Made by a program: the position numbers and the translations under genes. Below are positions 12,426 through 24,149 of a stretch of DNA of 64,000 bases, in pieces. The stretch comes from Monocercomonoides exilis. Lineage: Eukaryota > Preaxostyla > Oxymonadida > Polymastigidae. Positions within the stretch are counted from its first letter, which is position 1. Each line of letters starts with the position of its first letter. Where the stretch lies: the NCBI GenBank assembly GCA_001643675.2, contig LSRY02000049.1, forward strand, positions 372,001 to 436,000, read 5' to 3'. Below the pieces are notes generated by a model. The model was not told the origin of the DNA, did not search any database, and worked only from the letters and a program-made list of their open reading frames with translations.

Positions 12426-14342
12426 GTTTAATGTTTCTGGTTACGCCTACTTCAAAAAAGACTATTTTTCATTTCTTTTGGGTAATTTTTCAAATTTCTT
12501 TACTCACATATTTTGCAAATGACGCGATTTCTTTTCATTTATGAAAAAAAAAAAAACTGTGTTGTTCCAGAATTTTTCTCCGTTCATCCTTCAAAGTCTG
12601 ACATTCCCATGTATAGTAATAATCAAAATTAAAGAAAAAATGTGAAAAATCTCAGGAATGATTGAGTGGAACAAAATCCATAAAGCATTAAATTTCATCC
12701 CAGATTTTCTCAAAAACGGGGGAAAAAATCATGAAAGTGATTTTATTTGAGTTTAATTCAATAAAACTTGCAAAAAGGCAAATGCATTCATCATGTGCAT
12801 GGGAAATGGCTTTACAAAAAAAAAAGTTATCACGTTTCTTTGATCTGAAAACTCATATTTGCTTGGCCTTAAAGAGAATTTGAATTTGGGTTGCAATATA
12901 TTCCATTTCGGTAAGTGAAGCATTGCTAACGAATATTTCAATGTCCGAATAGCATATTGCTCACGCTATATCTTCTACTCAAGCGGAAAACAAAGAACAA
13001 AAACGTATTTCTTGGAGATAAATAGATCACCATCAGTCAGACCGGATTGAGGAGAAGTTTGTGATAATTGCACTGATATTTCCATGATGTATGAGAGCAA
13101 AAGTTTTGAAGGAAGCTCATGAACAAATAAGCGCTTCATTAAAACAGATCATTGATTCCAAATGAAAATCATTTTATTTACACATTTTTCTGTTGATGTA
13201 GATTTGTGTCATGTGTGTTTCTCGTTGGAATACAGAACTTGGTAGATTTTCGCTTAATCCTAAACAAATCCCTTTTTCGGTTTTCGTTCTTCTTTTTTTA
13301 TTTCTTGACGCATCTTGTTGGCCATTCTTTCGTGTTGAGGAAGCACTGGACCATTCAAGTTTCCATCTCTTTTCTCTTACTTCATCAACAGTTATTATCA
13401 TCTTTTACTGGCAACAAGCCTGTTTTTCTTTCAACGTGACATTTGCTTTTGCAACTTTCCTCAGATCCTCCTCTTCAAAATCCATTTTATCATTTCTATT
13501 TCCAGGGATCTAAACTTTAATCTGCACGGTTATCCTTTTTTATCTGACCTTTACCAATATTTTTCTTATAACATCAAATTTTTATAATATTAATCCTTTT
13601 TACTTCTGAAAAAACGAACTTCATCTTCAAATATAAAGAGTTTTTTCATTTTTTCAGTTATCTTTATGTTTTCATAAATTTTGTCTTTGTTAATATTTTA
13701 TAACTGTTTCTTTTAATGAAACATAAAACTTGAAATATCCATTATCGTCAAGAAGTTTAAATTCCTTGTCCAAATCTTTTCCAGAACATTCGTCAAAAGC
13801 AAATCTATATATTTTGTAAAGTCTTTCTTTTTCCAACTCATTTTCAGCAAAAGAAGATGTTGCTCATTAAAATTCACTGAAAATGAAACAAATTTCATTG
13901 ATCTTTCTCGGCTTATTATCTGTTGAAAGCATTTTCTTCTCAGTTTCCATTCAACGTTTTTTTAAACTAATTATCTGCAACTCTTTTCTTCAAATTTCAA
14001 GTTTCTCATTCTCATGCTCTTATTATCATAATGTGTTGGTATTCTTTAATGCAATTCCCACCTCTCTTTCAACGAATTGCTTTTCTCCAATTTTTTGTTT
14101 CGATCAAAAAATTATTATGGTGAGATTTAAAAAATCAATTCATCGATTATAGTGATTTCTTTGCATTTACTGCAAATTTCAACAGATTGAAACTAAATAA
14201 ATAAATTTGCAAAAACAATCAAGCATCCCATACTTGAAATTTTTGCAATTTGATTTATAATTAAGCATTCATGCTAGTGTCGAAAGTTTCAGATTTCAAA
14301 AAGGAATCTTCAAATTGTTTCATTAAGTTGGGTAGTTTAACA
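12150..14342. other. AT-rich intergenic region, no gene recognised
   Basis: About 2.2 kb with no open frame I can support and no tRNA-like box pair that I can see. It carries a TTTTG microsatellite (12394-12427), a short A-tract near 12543, and a segment around 12600-12790 that resembles 21868-22010 (shared ACATTCCCATG and AAAAGGCAAA words), perhaps an old dispersed repeat. A slightly less AT-rich patch at about 12940-13510 might be a decayed coding fragment, but no frame holds. Confidence 0.5.
12394..12427. repeat. (TTTTG)n microsatellite
   Basis: At least five tandem TTTTG units in the intergenic region downstream of the sirtuin gene. Confidence 0.9.
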
Positions 14343-16243
14343 ATGGATGAAGAGTTTAGTTATTTGAATCGCGGTATTTATTTTTTGTCTTATCTTCGAA
14401 ACTTCAGACTTTTTTAACTAACAAATATTTATTTTTTTGCAACAGAAATCGGGAATAAAGAAATTGGCGAACTTGAGCCGTTATTGAGAGGATATTATCA
14501 TTTGATGAAATTATCTAAGCCAAAGTATTTTTACTTTTCCCTTGGTTATAAAGATAGGGAGATGATTGAAAAATTGAAAACCATCTGTGGAAGGATTCAA
14601 AGCCCTCGCGAAGTTTTGACAGCTCGAGTCCTTGGGGGAATGTCCAGACTTTTATGTCTTTCCCATTGTCGTGAAGGAGGAATGCATAGAATGGATATGG
14701 AAAATCTTTCTGAATCAGCAAAAAGACTGGTAAAGTCAATGTCTCTGTTCACTGGAGAGGAAAGATGTAATACTGTTGATGATGAGCTTGCTGATTTATG
14801 TGACTGTGATGACGAAGATACTTGCTTAAATACAATTGCTTATTACAGATTTGCTAGCATAGATTCCGGTGTTACATCTTTTAATAATCAGCGATCCTTT
14901 TTAATTTATGAAAACTATTTTTTAATTTATTTATTAATATATTTTTCTCAGGAGCAACTCCGTATATTGGTGAGGCTCTTCGTGCATTGGTTGGGAAATG
15001 GTTGTATGGTCTTTTGTCAAACAAAATTCACTCTGTTATTCTTGAAACATTAAAAATGACGACAAGATTATCAGCACTAAAAGTTTATTTGAAACTTGGT
15101 GATACAGTAAAAACGAACAGCATTTTAACTCTTGATTCGTTTATTCCAGATCCAAATGCATTCAATTCCAAGCCAGCGTCAATTGAATCGTCCAAATGCA
15201 ATTTTTCTGACTGGATTCCACCTATATACTCCCGAGGAGCAATTTGCAGCATCGCATTAAAAGCCTTCGAATGCTTGTGCGTGCTTTCAACTCAACATGC
15301 TAATGCATATGCTCATGTTTTCACTTGTCAGGAAAGAATTATGGAGAAAATCTTTTGTTATTTGTTTGGAAGTTGGAATGAAGAAGAATGGAAGGCTATT
15401 TTTCCTGGAAGCAAATTTTTTGGCGCAAATTGTTCTGATATTTATTCTTCTGGCGGGGCTAACTTCCAACGCATGATTGATGGACAATATTGTGAAGAGA
15501 AAAGCATCCAAAAAATGATCAAAAAGTTTCAGACTTGTGCTGTTATGTTCATCAGAAGTTGGCTTGAGAAGCAGACTAATGAATCAATCTCCCGATGCCT
15601 GAAAAGAGATGTTATGAGAAGAATAGCTTTTCTGTTGTGCGACTCTGATAACGATAAGATGAAATTGGAGGCAGCAAAGGTACTTTTGAATGGATGGGCC
15701 TGCTCGTCATCGGACGCTCGAATACGTCCACTTCAGGTGAATGTTTATGAAGAAGACGCCAGAAATTACTCATGCCTTTCCCAGTCTTTGTGCAGAGAGT
15801 TAAAAGCAATGTTGGCTGAAGCATGCGAAGAAGAAGGTGTTATTGACATGATGAATGCGCGCTTCGCTGACATTTTTACAGAAGATATTGTCAAAGCAAA
15901 GAAGCATGAACAAATAAAAAGAAGGATGAACGCAAAGTGTGATCCAAACATTTGTCCAGTTTGTGCCTTGTTATCAAATGCAGAAATCAATAATAAAGAA
16001 ATGGGAAAAGAAGATGAAAAAGAGAAAGAAAAGAAAGTTATCTATCCAAAGAATCCATTTATTCAATTTTTGAACTTGAAATTTCAAGGAGAGGAATTGT
16101 TTGCATTTCTGAAAAATTGTTTAGATGTAGGGGAAATGTCTTCAAATGATTATTCAATGTTTCAATATAATTGGGCGAATTATTATTTCGCGAATGATGA
16201 AGATGTTGAAGTCTTTAAAGAACCTGAAGATGAAGATGAATAG
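14343..16243 (+). CDS. Unrecognised 581-residue protein, three exons
   Basis: Exons are 14343-14373, 14446-14868 and 14952-16243. The introns (72 and 83 bp) have GTATTT and GTGTTA donors and CAACAG and TCTCAG acceptors, and the joined frame stays open. The first exon encodes only MDEEFSYLNR before the split codon. The body looks globular and mostly helical, with many Cys (for example LADLCDCDDEDTC near residue 115 and CDPNICPVC near residue 510). A Lys/Glu-rich stretch and an acidic tail ending EPEDEDE close the protein. No catalytic motif, membrane segment or known domain is recognised. The CPNICPVC-like cluster could bind zinc but lacks an obvious partner pair. Codon use and composition match its neighbours, so it is probably a real gene of unknown function. 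Confidence 0.8.
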
Positions 16244-16794
16244 ACTGAATGGTGAAAAGAGTCGATATTTATCGTATTTATTTTTTGTTGAATTAAAAGA
16301 AAGATTAAGAATTTATATATGTATTTTTTTATTTCTATTGTTTGTGAGGCTTTTGAGAAACTCATTTTTGAAGATAATTTTTTTACAATTATGTATAGAA
16401 TTTTATTTTCATATTTTGAATAAAATCTTAATTTCAATTTTTCTTCTTCAACTTTTTCATCTTAGTTTTTTATTTGTTTACAGATGAATTTCAAATGGAA
16501 TTTTTCTTTTTAAATGAGCTCGTATAATTTGATTAAAGTGGGTTTTTCTTAAATGAAGTCATTTTATTTTAAATGTTTGAAGTTACACTTGTATAAAGTG
16601 CCGTACACTTAAATAAATAATTTATGAAAAGTTATGAACACTAATGATCATGTTTTTGAGTTTAATGTTTCAAATTATTAACAAAATCAAAATAAATATA
16701 TATTTAAAAATGAGATTTATAACAATTGAAGTTGATAAGTTGAGAAATGAATTTAGAAGCATTGACTAAACAAAGCCAGTGAGAAATGAATGAA
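16244..16794. other. AT-rich intergenic region
   Basis: Very AT-rich sequence downstream of the 581-residue gene; short open frames here are composition artefacts. Nothing else seen. Confidence 0.5.
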
Positions 16795-17067
16795 AATATG
16801 GGGGAAAATACGAGATTAAAAGCTTTTTTTGCACGAAGCATTAAATTTTTATTTCACTCAGAACTTCACAAAACGAACTCAGATTTTCAAGTAAATTGGA
16901 TTTTCTGATCCGAATACTAACGCAATTGACATTGCAACATTATGTTTTGTAACCTCATCCATTTGAATTAAAATGTTCCCATTTTGTTGATAATTTCTAT
17001 TCACAAAATTTAAATCAAAAATGCAAAATTTTTCAATGAAAATGCCTGAAGTTAAATATTTTGCCCC
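16795..17067 (+). repeat. Diverged dispersed repeat, copy 1 (partner at 44170-44441)
   Basis: Begins AATATGGGGGAAAATAC and ends AATTTTTCAATGAAAATGCC followed by TGAAG. Both boundary words recur in the same order and at nearly the same distance at 44170-44441, with patchy similarity between (AAGCTTTTTTTG, TTTATTTCACT, TGATTTTC). It lies directly left of the long inverted repeat. It has no coding capacity. It is probably an old non-autonomous element or the non-coding end of a transposon. Confidence 0.65.
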
Positions 17068-17098
17068 ATATCACTTTGTTTTCATTTCATATACCAAG

Positions 17099-18164
17099 TA
17101 TAATCATGGACAAAACCCGGGAAAGGGACAAAACCCGGACTTTTTCATAAAATTCATATTTTTCGACAAGCTTCAAAAATTAAATTATGATAATTCATCC
17201 ATTCATATATCAGCATATAACACATCTTACCATATCCAATTTTTTATTTGTTGTGCTGTATTTATGAAGAAATAAATAATTTTTATTCTTGAAAATTTGA
17301 CTTTTAATGAATTCTTCTATTTCAACTGAACGATTCAATTCATCTTCTGCACATGTAACTTATTTTTTCTTTGTTGCAAACTGTTCTGGCTATTTTTCAT
17401 TTTCGGCAATTTGCTATTTCTGAAGAAAAAAAAAACTATCATTTTTGAAAAATCTTTATCAATGGGACAACTTAAAAAATATTTTTTGCAAAACGCAAAA
17501 GCATCCAAGTGAATTTAACACATGCAATAATAAACATGATAATTATATAATATTTCCACAAAATTGTAATTAAAAATAATTCAGTTAAAATTTTATAAAT
17601 GAAATTTGTTTTTTTTTATTGATAATTTTGAGTTCATTTTTTTGAAATATGAATAATATTTATTATTTAAAATCTTCATTGAATTATTTTTAATTACAAT
17701 TTTGTGGAAATATTATATAATTATCATGTTTATTATTGCATGTGTTAAATTCACTTGGATGCTTTTGCGTTTTGCAAAAAATATTTTTTAAGTTGTCCCA
17801 TTGATAAAGATTTTTCAAAAATGATAGTTTTTTTTTTCTTCAGAAATAGCAAATTGCCGAAAATGAAAAATAGCCAGAACAGTTTGCAACAAAGAAAAAA
17901 TAAGTTACATGTGCAGAAGATGAATTGAATCGTTCAGTTGAAATAGAAGAATTCATTAAAAGTCAAATTTTCAAGAATAAAAATTATTTATTTCTTCATA
18001 AATACAGCACAACAAATAAAAAATTGGATATGGTAAGATGTGTTATATGCTGATATATGAATGGATGAATTATCATAATTTAATTTTTGAAGCTTGTCGA
18101 AAAATATGAATTTTATGAAAAAGTCCGGGTTTTGTCCCTTTCCCGGGTTTTGTCCATGATTATA
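17099..18164. repeat. Long inverted repeat: two 485-bp arms around a 96-bp spacer
   Basis: Left arm 17099-17583 and right arm 17680-18164 are reverse complements: position p pairs with 35263 minus p at both ends and at several internal checks, including a 10-base A/T run. I found no mismatch in the stretches I compared. The spacer is 17584-17679. Each arm begins near its outer end with GGACAAAACCCGG twice in tandem (17108-17120 and 17126-17138). The arms therefore encode the same 60-residue open frame in both directions, which I regard as non-coding. It could be a foldback-type element, a recent head-to-head duplication, or an assembly artefact of palindromic DNA. RNA read through it would fold into a long hairpin. 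Confidence 0.9.
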
Positions 18165-18267
18165 TTTCTTTTTATTTTGCAATTTGATAATTGAATAATG
18201 AAATATCTTTTATAAAAATTTAAAGAAATTGATGTTCGTGGAGTTATCTCCTTCAATAAAGCCTATA

Positions 18268-18716
18268 CAGTCAAAACCGGATATAATCACATCGGTTTTT
18301 GCACAACATTTTGTGACTATATCCGATTGTGATTATGCACGATGCAACTTTACACAGAAGAAAATAAAAATTGATTTTTGAGATAATAAGTTTTGGGTCG
18401 ATTTTTTTATTTTTGGAAAATCAACACAAATAAACTTTTTTCACTTGTTTGAACAATTTTGATCACAAATACACATAATTTAGACTTATTTCAGCACATT
18501 TTTGAAAAAGTGAAAAATAAAAATTTTTGAACAAAAAATCGATTTTTCATTGAAAAATCCACCCATTATAATTTAAAATGTGATTATATATTTTCATCCC
18601 TGTGATTATATGCGATGAAAAATGAATGAAAACCAAGCAAAAAATGTCGGTGCATCGAAAATGTGACCATAGACGAATGTGATTTTATTCGATGTGATTA
18701 TATCCGGTTTTGACTG
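18268..18716. mobile_element. 449-bp MITE of Tc1/mariner-pogo type, TA target duplication
   Basis: A 27-bp perfect terminal inverted repeat starts CAGTCAAAACCGGATATAAT at 18268 and is mirrored ending at 18716. Both ends are flanked by TA (18266-18267 and 18717-18718), the target duplication of the Tc1/mariner superfamily; CAGT-starting ends are common in pogo-like members. The interior is AT-rich without an open frame and repeats GTGATTATAT-like words near both ends. It is a non-autonomous element. The autonomous partner could be a pogo-like family such as the corpse at 41860-43080, but I see no shared ends to prove it. Confidence 0.85.
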
Positions 18717-18819
18717 TATTTCTTATGTGCACAGATGAGTCTCCAAATATATGAAGCGTTCTCCTTCTCTTCTTTTTCCGAAAAGTGGATTCATTCAATT
18801 TTCATTTATCATTTTTTTT

Positions 18820-21690
18820 TTCAAGCTTCTTTTTATATATCTGCTCTGCCTTCCTTTCTGCCCTTCGCCACTGCCCCTCAGATTACGTCTCCATCGTCAC
18901 CATTTCAAATGCCTTCGGATCTTTTCGGATGTTATCATTCACAATCTCTAACAATTTTTCTGTTCCACTTTTTTGTTTCCTCCGTTGAACAATGAATATC
19001 GCTGCAATAATTAGAATAACAAGAAGAACAAATGTTATGATAATTACAATCAAAAGCCAATATGATTTTCCTTTTTTCTTCCTTCAAAGAGTTTTTCATC
19101 TTCTTTTGGATCAGATTCACCTATTCTTAAAATGAAGGAGTCAGTTGAAGAAGGAAAATCAATCTTTCCAAATAAGATCTTCAAAGATCCTTCTGTTGTT
19201 TTAGAAGCTATTGACACTATTAATGCTGGAATGACTACAAGAATTACAGTTTCATTTTCATAAAGTTGTGCTTGCAGCGGATATTTCTGAGCTTGTGGAG
19301 TGATTCATTGACAAAATCAATCTGGAGGAGTTTGTGCCAGGGAAGAAGCAAAGAGCCGATTAGATGAAGGGAAATGGCTTTGCCTTGCTTGCGAGATTTC
19401 GCTGATACAAACTGTATGATGAAGAATGGAGAAAATCTTCCTGAGTTAAACCTTCGAAGGTGTAATCATTATATATTAGACACATTGATATATTCGGAAG
19501 AAAGCCATCCCCATCTTTCAGACTTTGAATGTCCAGCAGCCCATGATCTGAACAGACGATGTTGTTCCTCATGGATGGATAGCCTGCTGCATTTGGATTA
19601 TTGTTGGCAAACAATCCAAATTGCACAGAAATGCTTCCACCTAACACAGACAACCCTCCTTTCAGTGAATTGAAGATTGTGGTGTCTTTCATTGCTCCTG
19701 AACAATAGAAAAGATCGATCATGGAGCCACTCCACTTGATAAAATCTTTGAATGAATTCATGTTGGATCTGGGCTGTTGTGGGAAAGTTTTTCCATCAAA
19801 TGAGCATGAAGATAAGTTAACATCAGCTAAATCTGCCAAAGTCACAATTCTCCCTTTATCTGAAGAAGATATTCATTTTTGGCTGGTGCAGTTCTCCAAT
19901 TCTAGCAATAAAGATGAAGATGAAGCAGTCAAGCAACACGGGCCAAACGAATCTCTGGTAATATTTCGATATGAAGACTGTTTTAACCTGAATATGGAAG
20001 CATTTGAAGCAATATTCACTGTACATCCATCTCCAAGCTTCGTGTTGCAAATGGCCAAGAAATTCATCTCAACATTTGCATCTTCGCATTCAACAAAAAG
20101 CAAAGAATTATTTGAAACGTGCGTATCATCGAATTCCAAGTGACTGCACTGGATGTTTGAACTGCCTTCTGAACCATCTGAACAAATGGCAATCATATTT
20201 GATCTGCATTCGGTTCCTCTCAACTGAACATACTGCAGCTTGGAACTTTTGCAGTTCTGAAAAATCATGGCAGATCGATCAAATATGCTGCTGGAAATAA
20301 GCACTTGCTGCACAGACAGGTTTGCTAGATTGTGGAAATCAAATAACTCTTTGCAATTCATATCAGAAATGTTCAAGTTCATAAACAAGCAATATCGTCC
20401 CCCTCTTGCTGCCACGCATGAAGAGCTAAGATGAAGGGAAGCAAAAGTGCATCCGTTGATCGATAGTCTGCCATTCTCCACAAGAATGATGGAGCAGTTC
20501 AATTTCATTTCAGAGTCTCCACTCCAATCTTCTTGAGCAAATGCTGTATCAACAATCGACAAGCTACCGTCACTCAGCAATAACAAGCTGGAATGCGAAG
20601 AAGAAAAAGCGCTTCCAAACAAAAACGAAAGAAATTCCATTTTCACTCTCGATGAACACAAAATGAGACTACCCGTCTTGCTGCCGATGCTGTTGTTCAG
20701 CACAATATTCCCTCTTTCTTCTTCTGCATCCAGCGACTTGATCGAAACATCATGGATGCTTGCTTCACCAGATACCAGAGAAATCTCGTCGATGAGCAAA
20801 TTGCTGTAAACAGAAGGAATGATGTGAGACAATGCAACATTCAAGGAAGAGCAGGGCGCATTGATAGCTCCGCACTGGCGTGAATCTGAGGTGTTGTCGG
20901 CTGAAGAAGAGGCAAATATCGTCTCGCTCTGATACACAACCACAAGCAGCAGCAGATCTTGCTCGTCCGAATAGTCTTGTGCGGTGCATCCCCAAATGGC
21001 GAGCTCCTGTTTGTATGGTGGACTGAAGTCCAGCTGGAAGAATTCGCTCCTTATTTGGGATTCCACGTTGGAGCATTTCACATATATGTCTCTTCCTCTG
21101 AAAGCCTTGTTCTCCAAGAATGTGATATTTTTGAAGATGAAAGGCAGCGTGCTATCGCTTGCAATTGATGAGCAATCCAGGAACATCGCGCCTCCCCTTC
21201 CAGTCGCTGAGCAGAAGCACTCCGAGATTGTGGATAAAGTGCAGTGAAACAATGCTTCTTCATTTAACTTCATGGTTATGCATCCGCCGCTCTCACTTTG
21301 GCTGCTTCCACAATTCTTGATCGACGTGTTTTGCACAGATACGCTGGAAGGCTTGCTGCTGGCGCAGCTGATGATGGACGGCTCAGATGGTGCATTTTGG
21401 AGAAGCGAATGGAGTGTGCAGCATTTCAGCCGAACTGTTTGACTGTCGCCTTCTTTTAATTTCTGAGACTCATCTCCCCACTCAGCCTGGGCCAGCACTG
21501 CCACAATGCTTTTGCCCATCAGCTCCATGTTGCTCATCCAAACATTTGTCAAGTCAATTTTGCTCCCACGCGAGGCTATCAGAATGGAAGTATTTCGTTT
21601 TTCACATTAAACCGAGCAGAATTACGTTTCTAATATTCCTATCAGGAAGGGAACGATGTTATAAGGAATGACTGTGCGAGAGCGCTGGTA
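18820..21690 (-). pseudogene. Broken partial copy of the giant beta-helix/pseudokinase gene
   Basis: Same orientation and order as 46,530-49,390 of the intact gene at 45445-53703. It covers only the last third of the extracellular part, the membrane segment and the start of the cytoplasmic tail (KDPKAFEMVTME is still readable near 18,900). There is no signal peptide and no pseudokinase. A TGC to TGA change creates a stop at 19873-19875; the frame then continues to about 19360, beyond which frameshifts and stops accumulate, including a stop just after MVTMET. Between about 20,043 and 20,846 it differs from the intact gene at only three positions that I can see, whereas the flanks are strongly diverged, so the middle has probably been homogenised by gene conversion. 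It is not expected to make the full protein. Confidence 0.88.
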
Positions 21691-22372
21691 TATAGCAAGA
21701 GAAAGAAAGTTGAATTTCATTCAATATTCAACGAAATTGTGCTGGTTTGGGACAAAATTGTTGCATTTATGGGGGGAAAATATATAAATAAATAAATAAA
21801 AATAAAAAAAAAAAAAAAAAAAAAAACAATTGTCACAAACTATATCTGCAATCGAATAATTTCAATTCTAACATTCCCATGCATAATAACAATGAAAAAT
21901 AAAAGAAAGACTGAGAAAAATATAAGAAAAAAATTTCATAAGACAACTTTAAGTGTACCTAAAAGATAAAATATAAGCTTTATGAAAAGGCAAAATGAAT
22001 TCAAAGGAACTTTCATCCACACTCTTTTTTGTTAATAATATGCGCAATCTTTCCCTCAATTCAAGCACTGAAATTAGATTTGAAAAAAAGTCTCGTAAAG
22101 CTTAAGACTTGAATAAAAAAACCATTCAATCATTTTAAGTTTTGATCAACTGGTAATTATTTGCCAAATGTATTTATTATATATAAACATTGTATTTTTT
22201 CACTATTTATTCATGTATTTAACGAAAAAAGCATGTACCCCCAAAGAAGCCTCTTGCCGAAACAATTGAGTGGAAAAAAATTCAAAAAGCAAAAAATATC
22301 TTCCCGAATCAAAATCCAGAATCGATCAGATAAATATTTTTTTCTTCAAATCTTTAAAATTAAACTGTTTCG
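21691..22372. other. Intergenic region with a 23-bp A tract
   Basis: AT-rich, with an uninterrupted A run at 21804-21826 preceded by AAATA repeats. The segment 21868-22010 shares short words with 12600-12790. No gene seen. Upstream region of the acidic protein gene that starts at 22373. Confidence 0.5.
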
Positions 22373-23104
22373 ATGAGCGACAGCGAGGAAGATATTGACA
22401 CTGATGAGGAAGACACAGACAAAACAGAAGAAAGCGAAAACGATAGTTCTGATGATGATGAAGAGGATAATGATGAGGAAGAAGATAGTGATGATGATGA
22501 CGACGACGATGATGATAGCGATGATGACGAAAGTAATGATGATTCAGAAGATGATGACGACGATCAGGAGGAAGATGAAGATGAGAAATCAACGGAAAGA
22601 AGCTCAAAAAAATCAAAAAAAGACGAGAATGAATCCGATAAACCATCTGTTTCCTCTGTTTTGGCACAAGCTGGAACAACAATAACTGGAACCGGAATTA
22701 AAATCAATGATATAAAAAATACAATTGTGGAAATTGTGGAAGTTGGAGGGAGTCCCACGACTTCAGGCTCAACTGAAGCAGGCGAGTCAACTTTTATGCA
22801 TGTAAGAATAAGAGCAGCTTCCGCACCTCAGCATGCTGTTGATATAAAGATTGATGAAAAGCATGGATGCTCAATAACTCTAGCATCTGCATCTGAATCT
22901 ACAGCTTCACAAACGACATATAGCTCTCCATCTTCTTTTTCTTCATCACCATCTTCATCTCCAACTTTTACACGTCCGGCTGGGCCTCCACCTTTCCAAT
23001 TCGATCGATCTCGCGGACTCTCAGCGCAAATGGCAGAGTTGTTGCACACTCAACTTCCTCAAATGCCTCAGCCACTTCGATATCCTGGATATTTCTCTGG
23101 ATGA
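22373..23104 (+). CDS. Acidic 243-residue protein of unknown function
   Basis: Single-exon frame beginning MSDSEEDIDTDEED. Residues 1-75 are almost entirely Asp, Glu and Ser, with a run of about nine Asp, followed by a short basic patch (SSKKSKKDE). The middle is ordinary sequence with beta-like alternation (TIVEIVEVGG, FMHVRIRAAS, VDIKIDEKHGCSITL), then a Ser/Pro-rich segment and a Pro-rich tail ending RYPGYFSG. An acidic tract of this kind is common in histone- or nucleolus-binding proteins, but no domain is recognised and I assign no role. The codon pattern and length of open frame outside the repeat support a real gene. It lies 155 bp upstream of the RBM8A gene in the same orientation. 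Confidence 0.7.
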   Translation: MSDSEEDIDTDEEDTDKTEESENDSSDDDEEDNDEEEDSDDDDDDDDDSDDDESNDDSEDDDDDQEEDEDEKSTERSSKKSKKDENESDKPSVSSVLAQAGTTITGTGIKINDIKNTIVEIVEVGGSPTTSGSTEAGESTFMHVRIRAASAPQHAVDIKIDEKHGCSITLASASESTASQTTYSSPSSFSSSPSSSPTFTRPAGPPPFQFDRSRGLSAQMAELLHTQLPQMPQPLRYPGYFSG

Positions 23105-23259
23105 AACTTTTTTAACTTTAATTTTATGAAATTTTTTCTTTAGCTCGATGTAGAATTATATCACTTTGTTTTTCCATTTCACATTTTAATTTATTTTTAT
23201 AGTTTGAGAATTTTTTGCTCTCAAATTTTAAATAATGATCAATTACCAATATTTGAAAC

Positions 23260-23868
23260 ATGTCAGAAATTACTGCTGAAGATTTCAAAAAGGCTGCTGC
23301 TTTATGTTCTGAAAGCTATTCTGCCACACCAGCAATGGATAGTGAAAATGAAAAAAAAGAAGATGATATGGCTTCTGCACCAGATTTTGATTCAGTTCCT
23401 TCTGTTGATTCAGAAGGTCCACAGCGCTGTATGAATTTCAACTATTATTTATAATAATATATTTAGGATTTATATAAATTTTATAACGCAATATTTATGT
23501 AAATTCTATTCTTAAAGCTGTTGAGGGATATATTGTGTTTGTTGGAAATTTAAATGAAGAAACTGTTGAGGAAGATGTTCGTGACGTCTTTAGTGAGTTT
23601 GGTCCGATTAAAAACCTTCAAATGAACATTGACAGGAAAACAGGATTTATGAAGGTAAAATTTTAATATTTTTTTTCATTATTAACGTAAAAATTTTTGT
23701 TCATTAATTTTCTTAAACTTTTCTACAAAGGGATACGCTCTTATTGAGTATGCAAATCTATCTGAAGCCCAGGATGCTGTTAAATATGGAAATGGGAAAA
23801 AACTTCATGATCATGATTTACTTGTTGATTTTGCTTTTAAAAAACCACCATCTCAAAACAAAAAATAA
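23260..23868 (+). CDS. RBM8A: RNA-binding protein 8A / Y14, exon junction complex core
   Basis: Y14 pairs with MAGOH in the exon junction complex deposited on spliced mRNA (family knowledge). Exons are 23260-23428, 23518-23654 and 23731-23868, giving 147 residues, close to the usual size. The first exon encodes an acidic N-terminal region ending EGPQR; the split codon restores GPQRSVEGYIVFVGNL, which carries the family signature GPQRSVEGW/Y and RNP2. The single RRM continues with EEDVRDVFSEFGPIKNLQ, NIDRKTGFMKGYALIEY (RNP1) and DHDLLVDFAFKKPP at the end. Donors are GTATGA and GTAAAA, acceptors TTAAAG and ACAAAG. A Y14 fits an intron-bearing genome. It converges with the PP1-inhibitor-like gene, with 281 bp between the stops. 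Confidence 0.95.
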
Positions 23869-24149
23869 TTTTTCAAGAAATGTATGAAGCTTGTTGTTTA
23901 TCAGCAACGATTGCCTTTAGCATTCACTATACGTAAAATGCGAAATCTTGATGTGCGATTTCTTATGCGCGAAAAAATGCAATTTTGAAGAGAAGAAAAA
24001 TTAAGATTCACTTCATTGATGAACAAGAAAAAGCAAAGCTCAAAAGTTGTCACAGAAAAAAATAAAAATTGAAGAAGAAGACTCGAAATGACGTGTTGAG
24101 AGCGTTTGCATCGCTGTTTTTTTTACAGTTTTAATTTTTGAAAAAATAA

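Noticed and set aside
12940-13510. Possible gene fragment downstream of the sirtuin
   Set aside because: Neither strand keeps a frame beyond short stretches and no splicing scheme or family match was found.
17021-18182. Identical open frames of about 60 residues in both orientations
   Set aside because: They are copies of the inverted-repeat arms, AT-rich, without family resemblance or splice context.
16795-18716. CRISPR array or other regularly spaced repeat system
   Set aside because: The repeats are inverted or dispersed, not regularly spaced, and the genome is eukaryotic.
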